This document shows positions 32,707-43,800 of a DNA stretch of 49,308 bases, in pieces. Positions within the stretch are counted from its first letter, which is position 1. Each line of letters begins with the position of its first letter. Origin of the DNA: Rhodoligotrophos appendicifer (GTDB lineage: Bacteria > Pseudomonadota > Alphaproteobacteria > Rhizobiales > Im1); the NCBI RefSeq assembly GCF_007474605.1, contig NZ_VHKL01000019.1, positions 1 to 49,308 on the forward strand, in the 5' to 3' direction. The translations under genes and the position numbers were made by a program. The notes beneath the pieces were generated by a model. It saw only the letters and a list, made by a program, of their open reading frames with translations. It had not been told where the DNA came from and ran no database searches.

Positions 32707-35046
32707 ATGAGTGATATTGGTGATTTTGACTGGCCCAGGCGGCCAATGATGTCTCCACTTGGAGGATTCTTGATCCAGAGTAGAGGCGGTCAAACAGGAG
32801 ATTTCGAAGTCGTTATTCCTTGGCCAGGTGGTGGATTAGCACACTTCTTCCGGGACAATGACAATAATGGCGCATGGAACGGTCCCGGCTTATTCGGCAC
32901 AGGAACGTACACTGGTGCGACCCTTATTGAATCAGATTTTCGGCTTGATCCAGAAAAGCGCCTGGGAAGTTGGGAGGTACTGGCGTCAAGAGCAGACGGT
33001 GTGGTTGAAGCTTATTGGCGGGATAACCTCAATTATCTGTGGCATGGTCCGTCACCCATCGTCTCAAGATCAGGTCAAGCATTTGCCGGGGTAGGTGGAG
33101 TGCCTAGCATGGCCTATTCCGGAGCATTCTTTAGGGCTTCGGGTACTGGCCACAACTTCAGCAACTTCCTTGTGGTGGCCCCAGATCTCTTCGGAGGTTT
33201 TAAATACTGGCAACGCGCAAATCAGAGTTTTCCCGACGGCAGTGATAACATTTTTTGGGGCGATCTTGGCGGTGCCGGTTCTCGCAAACTCGTAGGTGTG
33301 GGCATTATTTCGCCGTCGATGGGAAGCACCCATCACGGAGATATATCGGATACTGGTTACGCAGACGTCGGACCAGGTCTAGAACGAATCGTTGCAGGAG
33401 TGACGGCAGGTGGCCAACTCGAGCTCCATGTCAGATGGATCACCGATGCCTCTGGTCTCCACGTCGACTGGATTGATCAAACGACGCTAGGAGAGGATGT
33501 TTATCCTGAACTCGATGGCGAGTTCTGGGGACGCCCTTGTCTGGTTCAAGGTGACAACGGTTGGGAGCCTGAAGGTGATCTCCCATTTGATATTGGCCAT
33601 TTTGGTGATCTGGAGTTAGTGGCTCCGAGCAAGAACGGCGGCATTCTTTATATGAGCCGCGATTGCGGCAATAGGCAGGATGGCTTTCTTTCAATTGGCG
33701 AGGCTAGCCGCTGGCGCCCTCCACTGAGAATACCTGGCCCATTCTATGACGAAGTGTCGCTCATACAGAGCAACTTCGGAGGCGAGAACGGTAATTTAGA
33801 GCTGATCGCGCGGCGTAGCCATCAGCGAGGTTTTGACTTTTATTACAGAGATGAGAATCGAACTTGGCATGGGCCGCAACGTATTGGCGAGCATTTAATC
33901 ATAGACCGGCCGTGGGAGCACCGTCGCTTTAATGTAGCCGGCGATCCTGTGGGTGTCGGTGCCGAAATGCGTCTAGGCGCAAAGTTGGTAAGTTGGGTTG
34001 ATACAGTAAACAGGATAGAGCACATCGCTTGGAATGACGAGGGGCTTTCAGCCCTGCGCCGCCGTTTGGGCAGCCGGATCTGGTCCAGAGAAACCCCTCA
34101 ATTCGCACCGGCAGAGCGTTATACGGGCTTGTCGGGTTGGTTTGTTCCACAGGAAAACTCCGACTACATTGCCTACCATGGCCCAACCACTCTAGGTGAT
34201 CAACTCTACGTCTGCAGAAAGCCTGCAGACTCAACTACTTGGGAGTTAGTCGCCACTTTGGGCAGTGAGGTTACTCAATCGTCCCTGTATTGGCGGACCG
34301 GCCCCATTGGCTGGATCGATTACGGGACCGTCGTCCATATCGTTTACGCGAGTAAAGGTGGAAAGATCCACGAATGGTTTCGGAGGGCAGGTACAAACGA
34401 GCCATGGCAACATAGCGACGTGAATCTCCAAAATCACATGAAGATTTTAGACGGCACCATCCCCTCTCTATGGGTCAGCCATAGTAAGGAATTATCCAGT
34501 TTAGTCTACTTTGGTGCCGACGGCCGGCTCCACCACAGCGATCATAGAGTGGTGGCTGCGTCGCCCCGCTGGGACCATCGATTGGTCGAACCACATATAT
34601 CATTAGAGGGGTCACAGCCGTCTGGCGACGTTGTGACAAGTTGGGGGTCAACGGTTGGAACTGAAGTTCAGCATTTTGCCTACGCCCTGACGAACGAGGT
34701 CCATCAAAGGTACTACTTTCGAGGTGGCTATGGGGGATGGCGCCACGAGGTTTGTACTCCCGGGCAAGCCGCGCCCAGAAGTGCCGTAACTAGCTGGTAC
34801 ACCTCGCCTGAACACACCCAGCACATTGCTTATGTAGGTGACGATCGTCAGGTCCACGAGACTTATTTCAATGTTGCTGTGGATGGCGACGACGTATGGC
34901 ATCACACCGTTCCATCAACCGGCTACCGACCGACGTCAGACGGACTTCCGCCGATGACAAGCTGGGTCACACCAGATAACGTGGAACACATAGTTTATCT
35001 GGGCGACGACAGCCGGCTTTATGAACTGCTCAGAGAACCGGCGTAG
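32707..35046 (+). CDS. Large protein of two tandem beta-propeller-like domains, lectin-like; function unknown
   Basis: A 779-residue protein with no signal peptide or membrane segment. The N-terminal half (about 1-410) has at least five or six irregular repeats with a core like GDFEVVIPWPGGGLAHFFRD or GNLELIARRSHQRGFDFYYR, the Asp/Gly-Asn-x-Glu-hydrophobic-x, aromatic, Arg-Asp pattern of lectin-like propellers. The C-terminal half (about 424-779) holds seven repeats with the pattern S-W...H-I-x-Y-x-G-x-D...H/L-x-E, for example VTSWYTSPEHTQHIAYVGDD and MTSWVTPDNVEHIVYLGDD; seven repeats fit one propeller. Such domains bind sugars or proteins. A GGGGGGAG box fixes the ATG. The gene is AT-richer than its surroundings and lies between two recombinase 3' ends, so it is mobile cargo. 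Confidence 0.75.
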   Translation: MSDIGDFDWPRRPMMSPLGGFLIQSRGGQTGDFEVVIPWPGGGLAHFFRDNDNNGAWNGPGLFGTGTYTGATLIESDFRLDPEKRLGSWEVLASRADGVVEAYWRDNLNYLWHGPSPIVSRSGQAFAGVGGVPSMAYSGAFFRASGTGHNFSNFLVVAPDLFGGFKYWQRANQSFPDGSDNIFWGDLGGAGSRKLVGVGIISPSMGSTHHGDISDTGYADVGPGLERIVAGVTAGGQLELHVRWITDASGLHVDWIDQTTLGEDVYPELDGEFWGRPCLVQGDNGWEPEGDLPFDIGHFGDLELVAPSKNGGILYMSRDCGNRQDGFLSIGEASRWRPPLRIPGPFYDEVSLIQSNFGGENGNLELIARRSHQRGFDFYYRDENRTWHGPQRIGEHLIIDRPWEHRRFNVAGDPVGVGAEMRLGAKLVSWVDTVNRIEHIAWNDEGLSALRRRLGSRIWSRETPQFAPAERYTGLSGWFVPQENSDYIAYHGPTTLGDQLYVCRKPADSTTWELVATLGSEVTQSSLYWRTGPIGWIDYGTVVHIVYASKGGKIHEWFRRAGTNEPWQHSDVNLQNHMKILDGTIPSLWVSHSKELSSLVYFGADGRLHHSDHRVVAASPRWDHRLVEPHISLEGSQPSGDVVTSWGSTVGTEVQHFAYALTNEVHQRYYFRGGYGGWRHEVCTPGQAAPRSAVTSWYTSPEHTQHIAYVGDDRQVHETYFNVAVDGDDVWHHTVPSTGYRPTSDGLPPMTSWVTPDNVEHIVYLGDDSRLYELLREPA

Positions 35047-35092
35047 CGCATTGAAGCAAAGCGGTTAAGCGCAACGTCTCTCAATCATGCCC

Positions 35093-35218
35093 CTTCAGGC
35101 AGGAGCGGACCTGTTCGCAGTCATGGCTGTCAGCCGGCATGCGGATGCCCGGACGCTGAAGACCTATGATCGTCGAAGCAAGATGTTCCGCGACCATGCG
35201 GGCAACGCATTTCTCTAG
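35093..35218 (+). repeat. Isolated 3' end of a tyrosine recombinase gene (copy B)
   Basis: 42 codons, from a CTT at 35093 to TAG at 35216-35218, match the last 42 codons of the recombinase ending at 32601. They encode LQAGADLFAVMAVSRHADAR and TLKTYDRRSKMFRDHAGNAF-Leu, with the catalytic His and Tyr intact: 38 of 41 residues agree, but by my hand count only 95 of 126 bases do, with most changes synonymous. It is therefore a piece of a different, related recombinase gene and not a recent duplicate. No start codon or 5' part exists; the DNA before 35093 is unrelated. Confidence 0.85.
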
Positions 35219-35479
35219 AGTGAGTGGGATTGCCGCTTTCTGGTCTCTAAATTTCAGAGGGCTGACCTACCGCCAGCGCTTTCAAAGTGATCCGCTATGA
35301 AGATCAACGGTCAGTGGAGCACAATCTGGATTTCTGAAACTAGACTACTCCACCCCGTTCCGCGTCGTGCTACCCTTGAGATCCCGTCGAAGGAAGATCC
35401 GCACATTAAATGGGTCGCGTGCCTGTGACGGTGGACGCACACTGACACCGACTGAGAATGAATCCCTCCAGCCCGTCCT

Positions 35480-36883
35480 TCATCCCTCACGCTCTAACGC
35501 GCTAATCTCCGCTTCTTCGCGAAGAGCTTCCGGTGCCACAGCTTCTGCCGACGCCTTTTCGTCACTGAGCTTTGGTGCGGGGGCCTGCCACGCCCTAAGA
35601 TGTTGCCCAATCTGGTTGTAGAAATCTGGTACAAGCTTTTCGAGGTCCGAAATGAAGTTCTTCCGTTGTGAGAAACGAGAGCCAAGATCTTTCACCAAAA
35701 GAACTTCAAAGGTATGAGGAGCCTGGTCCCCTCTGTCCTTTGACACAATCTCCGAGTTTTCTTTAAGAGCCTTCAGTGAATGCTGAGTGCTCATGGTTCT
35801 TCCCGGCGACCCGAAGCGAACATGTATTCCTTCAGGTTCTGCTTTTGCCAGTTGACGAAGAAGCCAGCTCGTTCGCCCCTTAGCACTCTTTTTCTCAATT
35901 GGGGCCCTCAGCTTCATGGAAACCGAGATCGACTTCTTCGCCAGATCAGCGATGAGCTCTATTGGAGAAGCGGCTGAAGGGACATCAAAAACGGCCTCAA
36001 GTCGTTTAGACAAAGCAAGAACTTCCAAATCGGCCTTTTGCCGAGCTGCCGGATCATCTTTCAAACTACGGGGTACCCGCAGGTCCACTTCAACACCAAG
36101 CTGCCTGCTCAAAATGAGACTTAGGTTACGAATTTCCTGGTGCCATGCTCCTACGACTTCGCGAGCCTCTGACGAAGTTGTTGGAATAGATGCTCCAGCA
36201 TTTATCTGAGAAAGAATTTCAGTCCAGGCCAAAGGCATCTGCTCAAAACTCTTAACACCTGAGCTTTGATGAAGAAGAAATCTCTTCATTTCCTGCAAAA
36301 TGATTCTTTGATCTCTGTCAATAACTTCATCATTACTAAGAAGAAGGTCTGCCATGGTGATGACATACATCCATGACCAATGGTACAGATCTACTTTCTT
36401 TCGAAGTGAGCTTGGAACATTTACTGGGTGGTGAGACGGAAGCGGAGCAAACTGATTTGAGAGGGTAATGAGCGCGTTAACACCGTTGAGTCGAGCAAGC
36501 TCGGCATAGCTGGAGACTTGCTCAACCGTGAGATCAGTGTTGCCGACTTTAGCCTCAACAAGTGCCGTCCACCGGCTGGATCCCGCAGTGATCAGTATGA
36601 GGCCATCTGGGCGCATAGCCTTATCGCCACCGCTCTTTGAAAGTCCCACCTCAGTAAACGTTTCAATTTTCGATCGAGTGCCAACACGTTTGCCGAGGTC
36701 GGCAAGCATGCTACGGCCAAATTCATCAACATTTTGTAGGCATGACAGAAAAATAGAGAGCGTCCGCCCCTCTTTAGAAGTGTCTGCTAAAACAGGGAAA
36801 AGGCGAGCGCGCTCGCCGCGCGCGAGCACTGAAGGAAGTTCAGTCATTGTGGCGTCCCCAGCATCTTTGTTATTGTTCAGCAT
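35480..36883 (-). CDS. Hypothetical protein with a PD-(D/E)xK nuclease-like core; defence candidate
   Basis: A 467-residue protein that I do not recognise by name. RPDGLILITAGSSRWTALVE followed by AKVG places Asp93, Glu110 and Lys112 in the order of a PD-(D/E)xK site, with a possible helix Glu at 74 or 78; VEQVSSYAELARLNGVNALI continues like the helix after such a site. The remaining 300 residues are mainly helical and include RDQRIILQEMKRFLLHQSS. No signal peptide. An internal ATG at 36847 (MTELPSV) is an alternative start. The base composition is clearly AT-richer than the flanks. It lies between recombinase 3' ends B and C, facing left, as cargo. Confidence 0.7.
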   Translation of the reverse strand: MLNNNKDAGDATMTELPSVLARGERARLFPVLADTSKEGRTLSIFLSCLQNVDEFGRSMLADLGKRVGTRSKIETFTEVGLSKSGGDKAMRPDGLILITAGSSRWTALVEAKVGNTDLTVEQVSSYAELARLNGVNALITLSNQFAPLPSHHPVNVPSSLRKKVDLYHWSWMYVITMADLLLSNDEVIDRDQRIILQEMKRFLLHQSSGVKSFEQMPLAWTEILSQINAGASIPTTSSEAREVVGAWHQEIRNLSLILSRQLGVEVDLRVPRSLKDDPAARQKADLEVLALSKRLEAVFDVPSAASPIELIADLAKKSISVSMKLRAPIEKKSAKGRTSWLLRQLAKAEPEGIHVRFGSPGRTMSTQHSLKALKENSEIVSKDRGDQAPHTFEVLLVKDLGSRFSQRKNFISDLEKLVPDFYNQIGQHLRAWQAPAPKLSDEKASAEAVAPEALREEAEISALEREG

Positions 36884-37292
36884 CTTCTACCCCAGATTAC
36901 CGGTCAAGATGCTTTCGTAGATTCGATTGATATTATTGTTTCTTGGTGGAGGTGTAGCTTTCGGAATGTTGAAATGTCCCTTTTGTTTGTTATTGGCATT
37001 CTGCCTGCGCATGCCGCGCTCGCTTCGATTTGCCGATGTGTCCATAATGACAAGTTCGCCGCGGTGGCAACCTGTAATCCGACGGATCGAGAATGAGCAG
37101 ATTTGCTTTTGTCATGGACGGCGTTGATCTAAGGCCGCACCCTCGCCCGTTCCTTTGAGACGTGGGAGACTGGCAGTCTTCCCAATGCGTGCTGGCACAG
37201 TTGCTGTAAGCGTAGCAATTGTAGCGGTATATCAGGACCCGATGCCCGCATTCTGGCACTAGAAAGGGCTGGGCCAATCCTTAACGGCCTTT
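36884..37292. other. Non-coding stretch between the nuclease-like gene and recombinase fragment C
   Basis: No credible gene in 409 bases; the short open frames lack ribosome sites and sensible composition. The part near 36884-36960 is AT-rich and probably holds the promoter of the leftward nuclease-like gene. The remainder may be debris of the element that left fragment C. Confidence 0.45.
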
Positions 37293-37365
37293 GCGCTCGC
37301 ACACTCAGGTACATGACCGTCGGGGCAAAACGTTCCGAGATCACGCGGGCAACGCGCTTCTGTAA
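37293..37365 (+). repeat. Degraded 3' end of a tyrosine recombinase gene (copy C)
   Basis: From about 37293 to TAA at 37363-37365 the sequence follows copy B closely, with the shared run CGCGGGCAACGC. In frame with the stop it reads HDRRGKTFRDHAGNALL, equal to YDRRSKMFRDHAGNAFL of copy B, so the catalytic Tyr codon (TAT) has become His (CAT). One base is missing near 37308 and nothing recognisable precedes ARTL. It is a third, dead recombinase terminus and marks the right side of the nuclease-like module. Confidence 0.75.
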
Positions 37366-37837
37366 CTCCATGAGCACAGCCGATTGTCGAGATCTGCTTC
37401 TCTGTCTGTTAATGATGATCTGAGAGGCGCAGTCATGTCTATGGGATCGCTAATCTATCGCTTCGCCTGGACTCATTCGTTCCCTCGGGTTCAGTTATGC
37501 GTAGTCTGCCACCTAACTTCCGGAAAGGTGAGCGTCTCGAAGGTGTGGTTTAGTCGATAGATCAGCGTGCTCCGAACCAAACGTGTCTTAGCTTGCAGAG
37601 CAGCATTCTTACTTGCACATCGTTCAGGAAATACTGAACAGGCCTCTCCTCCGCTGCAATCCTGGGCCCATCTGACATGCAGCCCGCTTCTTGCGCCTGG
37701 CTGCACCACCGTGTCGTCCCGAATTATTGATCGTTTGCGCTTGAGATGCCGGCGACCGGTGGGTCAAAGATTAAAAATTCCTTTTCTCAATATGAGGATG
37801 AAGGGACGTCAGTTTGTGCAGGCAGATATTCGAGCTT
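37366..37837. other. Unassigned 472 bases between recombinase fragment C and the helicase gene
   Basis: I see no supportable gene. Open frames on both strands are short and begin without ribosome sites. The TTAAAAATTCC stretch near 37770 is AT-rich, but no hairpin with T-run is evident for the leftward helicase gene. Confidence 0.4.
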
Positions 37838-40800
37838 TCATTCTGAAACTTTGGATCCGTCAATCCTGTTGGCCGCAATCGCCGCTAGGAAACGACTTCG
37901 AGTTGTCGGGTGAAGTTTGCTTAGGGAGAAGAGACCCGTCATTCTTCTAACGACCTCCTCCTCGTCGCCCCCTTCCTGCAAAAAAGCCGCTGCAAGAGAG
38001 GCGAGCTCGCAGATCGGGATGTCGGCGTGGCTTCGGACGTTAGCGTCCGACATGCGGAATGGAACAACATGGGGTGTGACTGGGCCGGCAAGCCAAACCA
38101 CCCGGCGCTCATTCTCCGTTCGACTCTCTAGCATTGAGCCCAAAGCACTCCGGATCGTCTGACGGATGGTAACCCCAGTTCCAAGGAACCCATGTGCCTT
38201 GGCAATTTTTTGAAAGAGGATGTCTTCATAGAGAGGGGCTTCGACAGTCAATATCTGGGCTGCCATCGCCCGAATCTTAGGCCGATACGCAGCATCATAA
38301 AAAACATTGGGATTAGGAGAAATCCCGTCCGCAAGCAGGTCCGCCTCTACATAGGGCGGAAAGTCTGGACGTTTGAGCTCGCGTAGGACACGCCGCTTGC
38401 TATCAGCAAAACCAACGCTTCTGGCATGCAGGTCGGCTCGGATCACCCCACCTTCAGCCTCGGAAAACAACAAGGACGCTTCAAACCTTGGATTCGAGGA
38501 CGAGGCGATGACATCTTCCACGGTATTGGGTGGCGCGTCGGTTCCCTCGGCGTCGACTGGCGGCTCAACAGCACCCGTCTCAGCGAACATCGGCGGCAAT
38601 GCTTCCACTTCGCGAGCCGCTCGCTTCTTCCGAGCCTCCTCAAGATCTGTTATCAATTGGCCGTGCAGTCGGTGCAGGGCCTTAGTGGCATCCATCCACC
38701 AGTCGGTGCTCCAGACGCGCCGAATGCGCCAACCGAGGCCAATCAGCACTTGTTCGCGCAAACGGTCCCTGTCCCTAGCTGTGGCCGATCGGTGATAGGT
38801 TGCCCCATCGCATTCAACGCCCGCGAGATAGCGCCCGGGTGCATCGGGATCAACGATGCCCAGATCGATCCGGAAGGCTGAAACGCCGACCTGCGGATGA
38901 ACCTGCCAGCCCAGTGACTCGAGCTCGGACTTCACAGCAATCTCAAAGTCCGAATCAGGGTCTAGGCCGGTTGGTGAGAAGGCTTCTGCGATGGCTTTGG
39001 GCCCATGTTCAGCAAACTCGAGGAAATGCTTGAAATCCAACACGCCCCGCGCCCGCGTCCGCGAAAGGTCGATCTGCTCCGGCCGCAGAGTGGCGAAAAT
39101 CACCATCTCCTGACGCGCCCGAGTGATGGCGACATTTAGGCGCCGATGCCCTCCCTCCTTGTTCAATGAGCTGATCGTGCTCGTCACACGCCCTGCCTGG
39201 TCGGGGCCGACTGCGATCGAAAAGAAAATGATGTCCCGTTCGTCGCCTTGCACATTCTCCAGATTTTTGACGAATACGGGCTCATGCCATTGGGCCGCGT
39301 CGAAGAACAGCTCGATGTCTGGGAGGCTGCGCCGCTCCTGCTCGAGCAGATCTTCGATAAGTTTCTGCTGCGCCGCATTGAAGGTGACAACACCAAGTGA
39401 CAATTTGGCGAGCACAAATCCCGGATCTTTCAGGCGGCGCACGATCTCCGCGACGACCGCTCCAGCTTCCTTGCGATTGACGCGCCCCGCCCCGCGCTCA
39501 TACACCCCACCCGGGACATGCACGTAACGCACGGCGACGTCGTCCGTGACTGGCGAAGGGAAGGTTACCAACTTGCCATTGTAATAAGTGTGATTGGAGA
39601 ATGCGATCAGGCTCTCGTGTCGGCTCCTGTAGTGCCAGTTGAGATCGCGTGCAGTGATGTTTGACGCCAACGCCTCGTCGAGAATGCTTTCCTGGTCCTC
39701 GATCTCGCTATCGTCTTGGTCATCCACCCCGCGCTCTCCGACATTGGTCGGTGGCAGTTGTTGGGGATCGCCGACAATGATCGACTGTCGCCCTCGTGCC
39801 AAGGCGCCGATAGCATCCCATACCGGAATTTGCGACGCCTCGTCGAAGATCACGACGTCGAAGGGTTGGCTGTCCGGTGGCAGGTATTGCGCGATCGACA
39901 GAGGGCTCATCATTACGCAAGGCGTGAGCCGAGTGAGGGTGGTTGGCATCTTCGCGAAGAGTTGCCGCAGAGGTTGATGCCTTGTCTTCTTGGCCAGCTC
40001 GCGCGCAAGAAACCCCCATTCCTCGTTGTTGCCGAATGCGTTCGGCCCCGGGATGTTGCCCACCAGCCTCGATCGAACAATCCTCTTGGATAGCTCCCGC
40101 ACTTGCTCATCGGCTGCCTGAAATGCGGCAATCGTATCTTCTTGGCGTGTCGCCAAAAATGAACAGAGGCGTGGATCCCCTGAGATGACGGTGTCGGCCC
40201 ACCAGCGGGCGTGTGCAATCTCGAATGCTTGATCGATCTCATGCGGCGCAATGCTGCCTTCGTCGAGAGCCGCCAGAACGCCCTGCAGGCCGACGGCTTC
40301 CGCCTCACGACGCGCACTCGTCCACTGGCACCAGACATTTGCCTGGCCGAGGCTACCTTGCCAACCTTTGAGCAGGCTAGCAGTATCTTCCATCCAATTT
40401 TCATCAGTAAAGAAAGCGTTGACAGCCTCGTGGCCTGCAAGCCGTAACAGAGTCTTGTTGGCAGTATCGAACTCCCGCCACGCCCGTTGAAGCCCTTCGA
40501 AACCTGCCAGAGCCTCGCTTCGTGACCGAAACATATGTGCGTAATCACGGCGCAGGCTGATGACATGCTCCCGCAGGTCGGACTCGTCGATCTTAAGCGC
40601 CGGTGCGGCCGAGCGGATAGAGAGGCGCATGCGATTCGCCCATTCATTGCCGGCAGCCAAACTTGAAAGCCTGGTGTCGAGACCCTCCCAAGCGTCTCCG
40701 AGTGCGGACAGGACCGGAGCCAGATCTTCGACATTGGCTTCAATATCCGCCAGCTCGATCAGGATCACGAGATCGGTGGATATGTCTTTTGGAAGTGGGG

Positions 40801-43800
40801 ACACCGCAAAAGGCTCGAGCTCCAAAAGAACCTTCCTTTGGCGGGAGCCCCTCAAGACGATGTTGGACTGGCTCGCCTCAGTCCAGTCATCGAGAATGCG
40901 GCCTAGATCCCTGCTGAAGACTGAGCTCCGATACTCCGCCGAAAGGGACTTTCGGAGCTTGCTTGCAGACTTCTGAAGCCTCGTCAGTTCGCCAATCGCA
41001 TCTTTGATGGCGGCTGATCGGTCGGTGAGAAAGAGGTGGCCGTCGTGGCCGGCGGCGCCGATCAACATGGCACCAAAAGCGACCAGGTGCTGGAGGCCGG
41101 ACAAAGACAGAATATGGGGCAGCCCAACATACTGGCAAAACGCCTGGGCGGACTCGCGCAGGGCGCTCATCGAGTTGAGCGCCTCATCAATTGCATTCGT
41201 CATCTCCTGTCGCCATTTCGGGCTCCAAGCAGTAATGGCAAGCCCCTGCAATGGATGAGCGTTTACGTCGCCGAGCGCGCGAAGAACGGTTTTAAGCTCG
41301 CGGCAGACCTTTTGCATTGCCGAGAGTTGATCCCGGTCGATCTCCATGGGCGGCCACTGCAGGTCGACCTGCCTGAAGGCGTCGCGTGCACGAATGACCT
41401 TGCTCATGGCATCATGGGCAGAAAGCCCATTGCTTCGGCGACGATGCAGACTGGAGACCAGGCCATTGAGATCATCCCGCAATGCCGCCAGAATGTGCGT
41501 AGCGCCTTCCCATTCCTCGACTGACACGGCGCTGCGCTCGTGCCACGCCTGGCGCAGCTGACCGAGGACAGCAGATTTTTGGGCTTTAGTGGAATGAACT
41601 TCTAAGCAATACTCGCCAAGCCCAATGTCCTTCAAGCGGCGCTGGACGACTTCCAACGCTGCGGTCTTCTGAGCGACGAACAGCACCGTCTTGCCTGACG
41701 CAAGGCATTGCGAGATCATGTTGGCGATCGTCTGGCTCTTGCCGGTTCCAGGAGGGCCGAACAAAACGAAATCATTTCCCGCCGCAGCTGCCATGACGGC
41801 CGCAAGCTGGGATGAATCCGACGACAGAGGCGTCAGGATGTCGGCTGGATGGTAGGTGCGGTCGAGGGCTGCAGGATCAGGAAAATCGGTTCCGTCACCG
41901 TATTGCTGCTTCGGCGTATCGATGAGGTGGCGGACGATTGCGCTTCGCTTGAGCGTCTCCATCCGCTCTACAAGGTCCTTCCACATGAGAAACTTTGTGA
42001 AGGAGAAGGTCGACAGGATGACATCCGACGTCACCTCCCAGCCTTTCAGGTCCCGAACATGGGCACGCATAATGCGCCAAACCTTCTCCACATCGATCCC
42101 GCTCTCATCAGTTGGAAGCCCTTGTTCGAGCTCCGGGATCGCCAACTTAAAATCCTGGCGGAGTAGCTGCAGCAGCGTCGGATTAAATCTTGCTTCTTCC
42201 TCATGGAGCTTCAGGCGAAACCCAGCGCGGACATTCTTGCGCGCAAGTGCAACAGGGATAAGTAGCAAGGGCGCGCGGAGTGTCGGACCACTCGGCTTCT
42301 GGGTCCATTTGAGGAAGCCCATAGCGAGGAAGAGGATATTTGATCCACCCTCCTCAAACGCGGTGTTCGTCGCCCTGAACAGGTCCGTCAGGCGCGAGGC
42401 GAGCTCTGTTTCGCCACAGAAGGTGTGCAGATCCTGCTTCGCCAACGCCTCCACCAGATAGCGTTGGCGCCCATCGTCATGATGTCTCTCGCGGTAAAGG
42501 GCAGCGTCCCTTTGATCCCCCTCCCCGAGCACGTCGGTGCGAGCGTGCAGCTTGAATTCCATCCCCCTCGCCAAGTGGTCCTCGAGGGCGCCGGGATCCG
42601 GGCACTCGATCGGAATGCACTTCTTGGCATCCTTGAAGTTCAGAAGCTTGTTGCGAAGGGAGAGATCGAGCAGCTTTCGCTTCCATCGCTCCAACCGGTC
42701 GATCGGCAAATCGGTGGCTTCGGCGACTGACATGTTCTCTGCAAACTGTGGCGGTTCCTCTATTTCCTGTGGCGGTGCCGACTGAGATTGCGTCAATATC
42801 GATCCGCCAGCGGGTTGCTCCGCAAGCTCGAGAGGCTTTATCCCTCGGCAGCGGGAACGTTTGACATCGACCGCGATCTCGAGCGTCTCGCCATTCTCAT
42901 CAACGTGAGCGGATCCTGCTTTGATGGCGGCACTGAATGTGGCAGCAGGCCTACGCGTCAGAAGCGTCGTCTCGACGAAAATCAGGTCCTGCGCATCGCG
43001 GCGCTTGCGAAGGACTTGCATGTCATCCACGGCGACCGTGGAAAAATCTTCAGCGTTCAACCAAAGGCCGACGAATGCGTGGCCCTTTGTCAGAACCAGC
43101 AATCCGTTCAATCCGGCCTGTTCTAGACAGGCGGCATAGAGCAGCGTGAGGTCGAGGCAAGTGCCTGTCTTGCGTTCAATAATTACACCCGGGGATCTGA
43201 CCTTCTGCCCCGAACGTTCAAAGCTTGCCGGCGGCAGCACATAAGTTAGGCCACAATCGGCGATCGCCGCCCAGATGGCGTTCGCCAGCTCCCAGGTCCG
43301 CTCTCGCTTCCTCGCCTGATAACCATCGATTGCAGAGTTTTTTCCGGCAGACGCTAGCTTGATCGACGCATTGTGCAGAATCGTATCGATCACCGGCTCG
43401 TTCGGCCTCACGAAGGCCGCGAGAAGCTCGGGTGCCGCACCCGACCCGCCCCAGTGAGATGGCGGATGAAGCTGGAGCTCGATCGTGTTCTCGAGCAGGA
43501 CGGTTCCTCGCTGCTCAAGGACAAGAGAGAGCGTGCCTCTCATCCCTTCATTTAAACGGCGGAGGTATCCCGCTTCGAGCGTGAGATCCACAGGCGCGAT
43601 GTGCCGCGTCGAGCCTGCGGCGACCTGATCGATGTTGATCGACAGAGAGGCCGCAAACGCAGGCTCGCTGCGGAGGTTCAGAACCAAATCGTCTAGGCTA
43701 CGATCCGACAGGTTCTCGACTGTCAATTCGTAGATAACTGGAATCGAGTTCTGATAGAATGCGATGCTGAGGTAATCTGAAACAGTCCACCCGAGCTTGA

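Noticed and set aside
37491-37709. Possible transposase remnant on the minus strand
   Set aside because: No catalytic motif, inverted repeat or target duplication could be found.
39913-40743. Minus-strand open frame of 276 codons inside the helicase gene
   Set aside because: It is an out-of-frame shadow of the 1992-residue helicase, which is continuous through this part.
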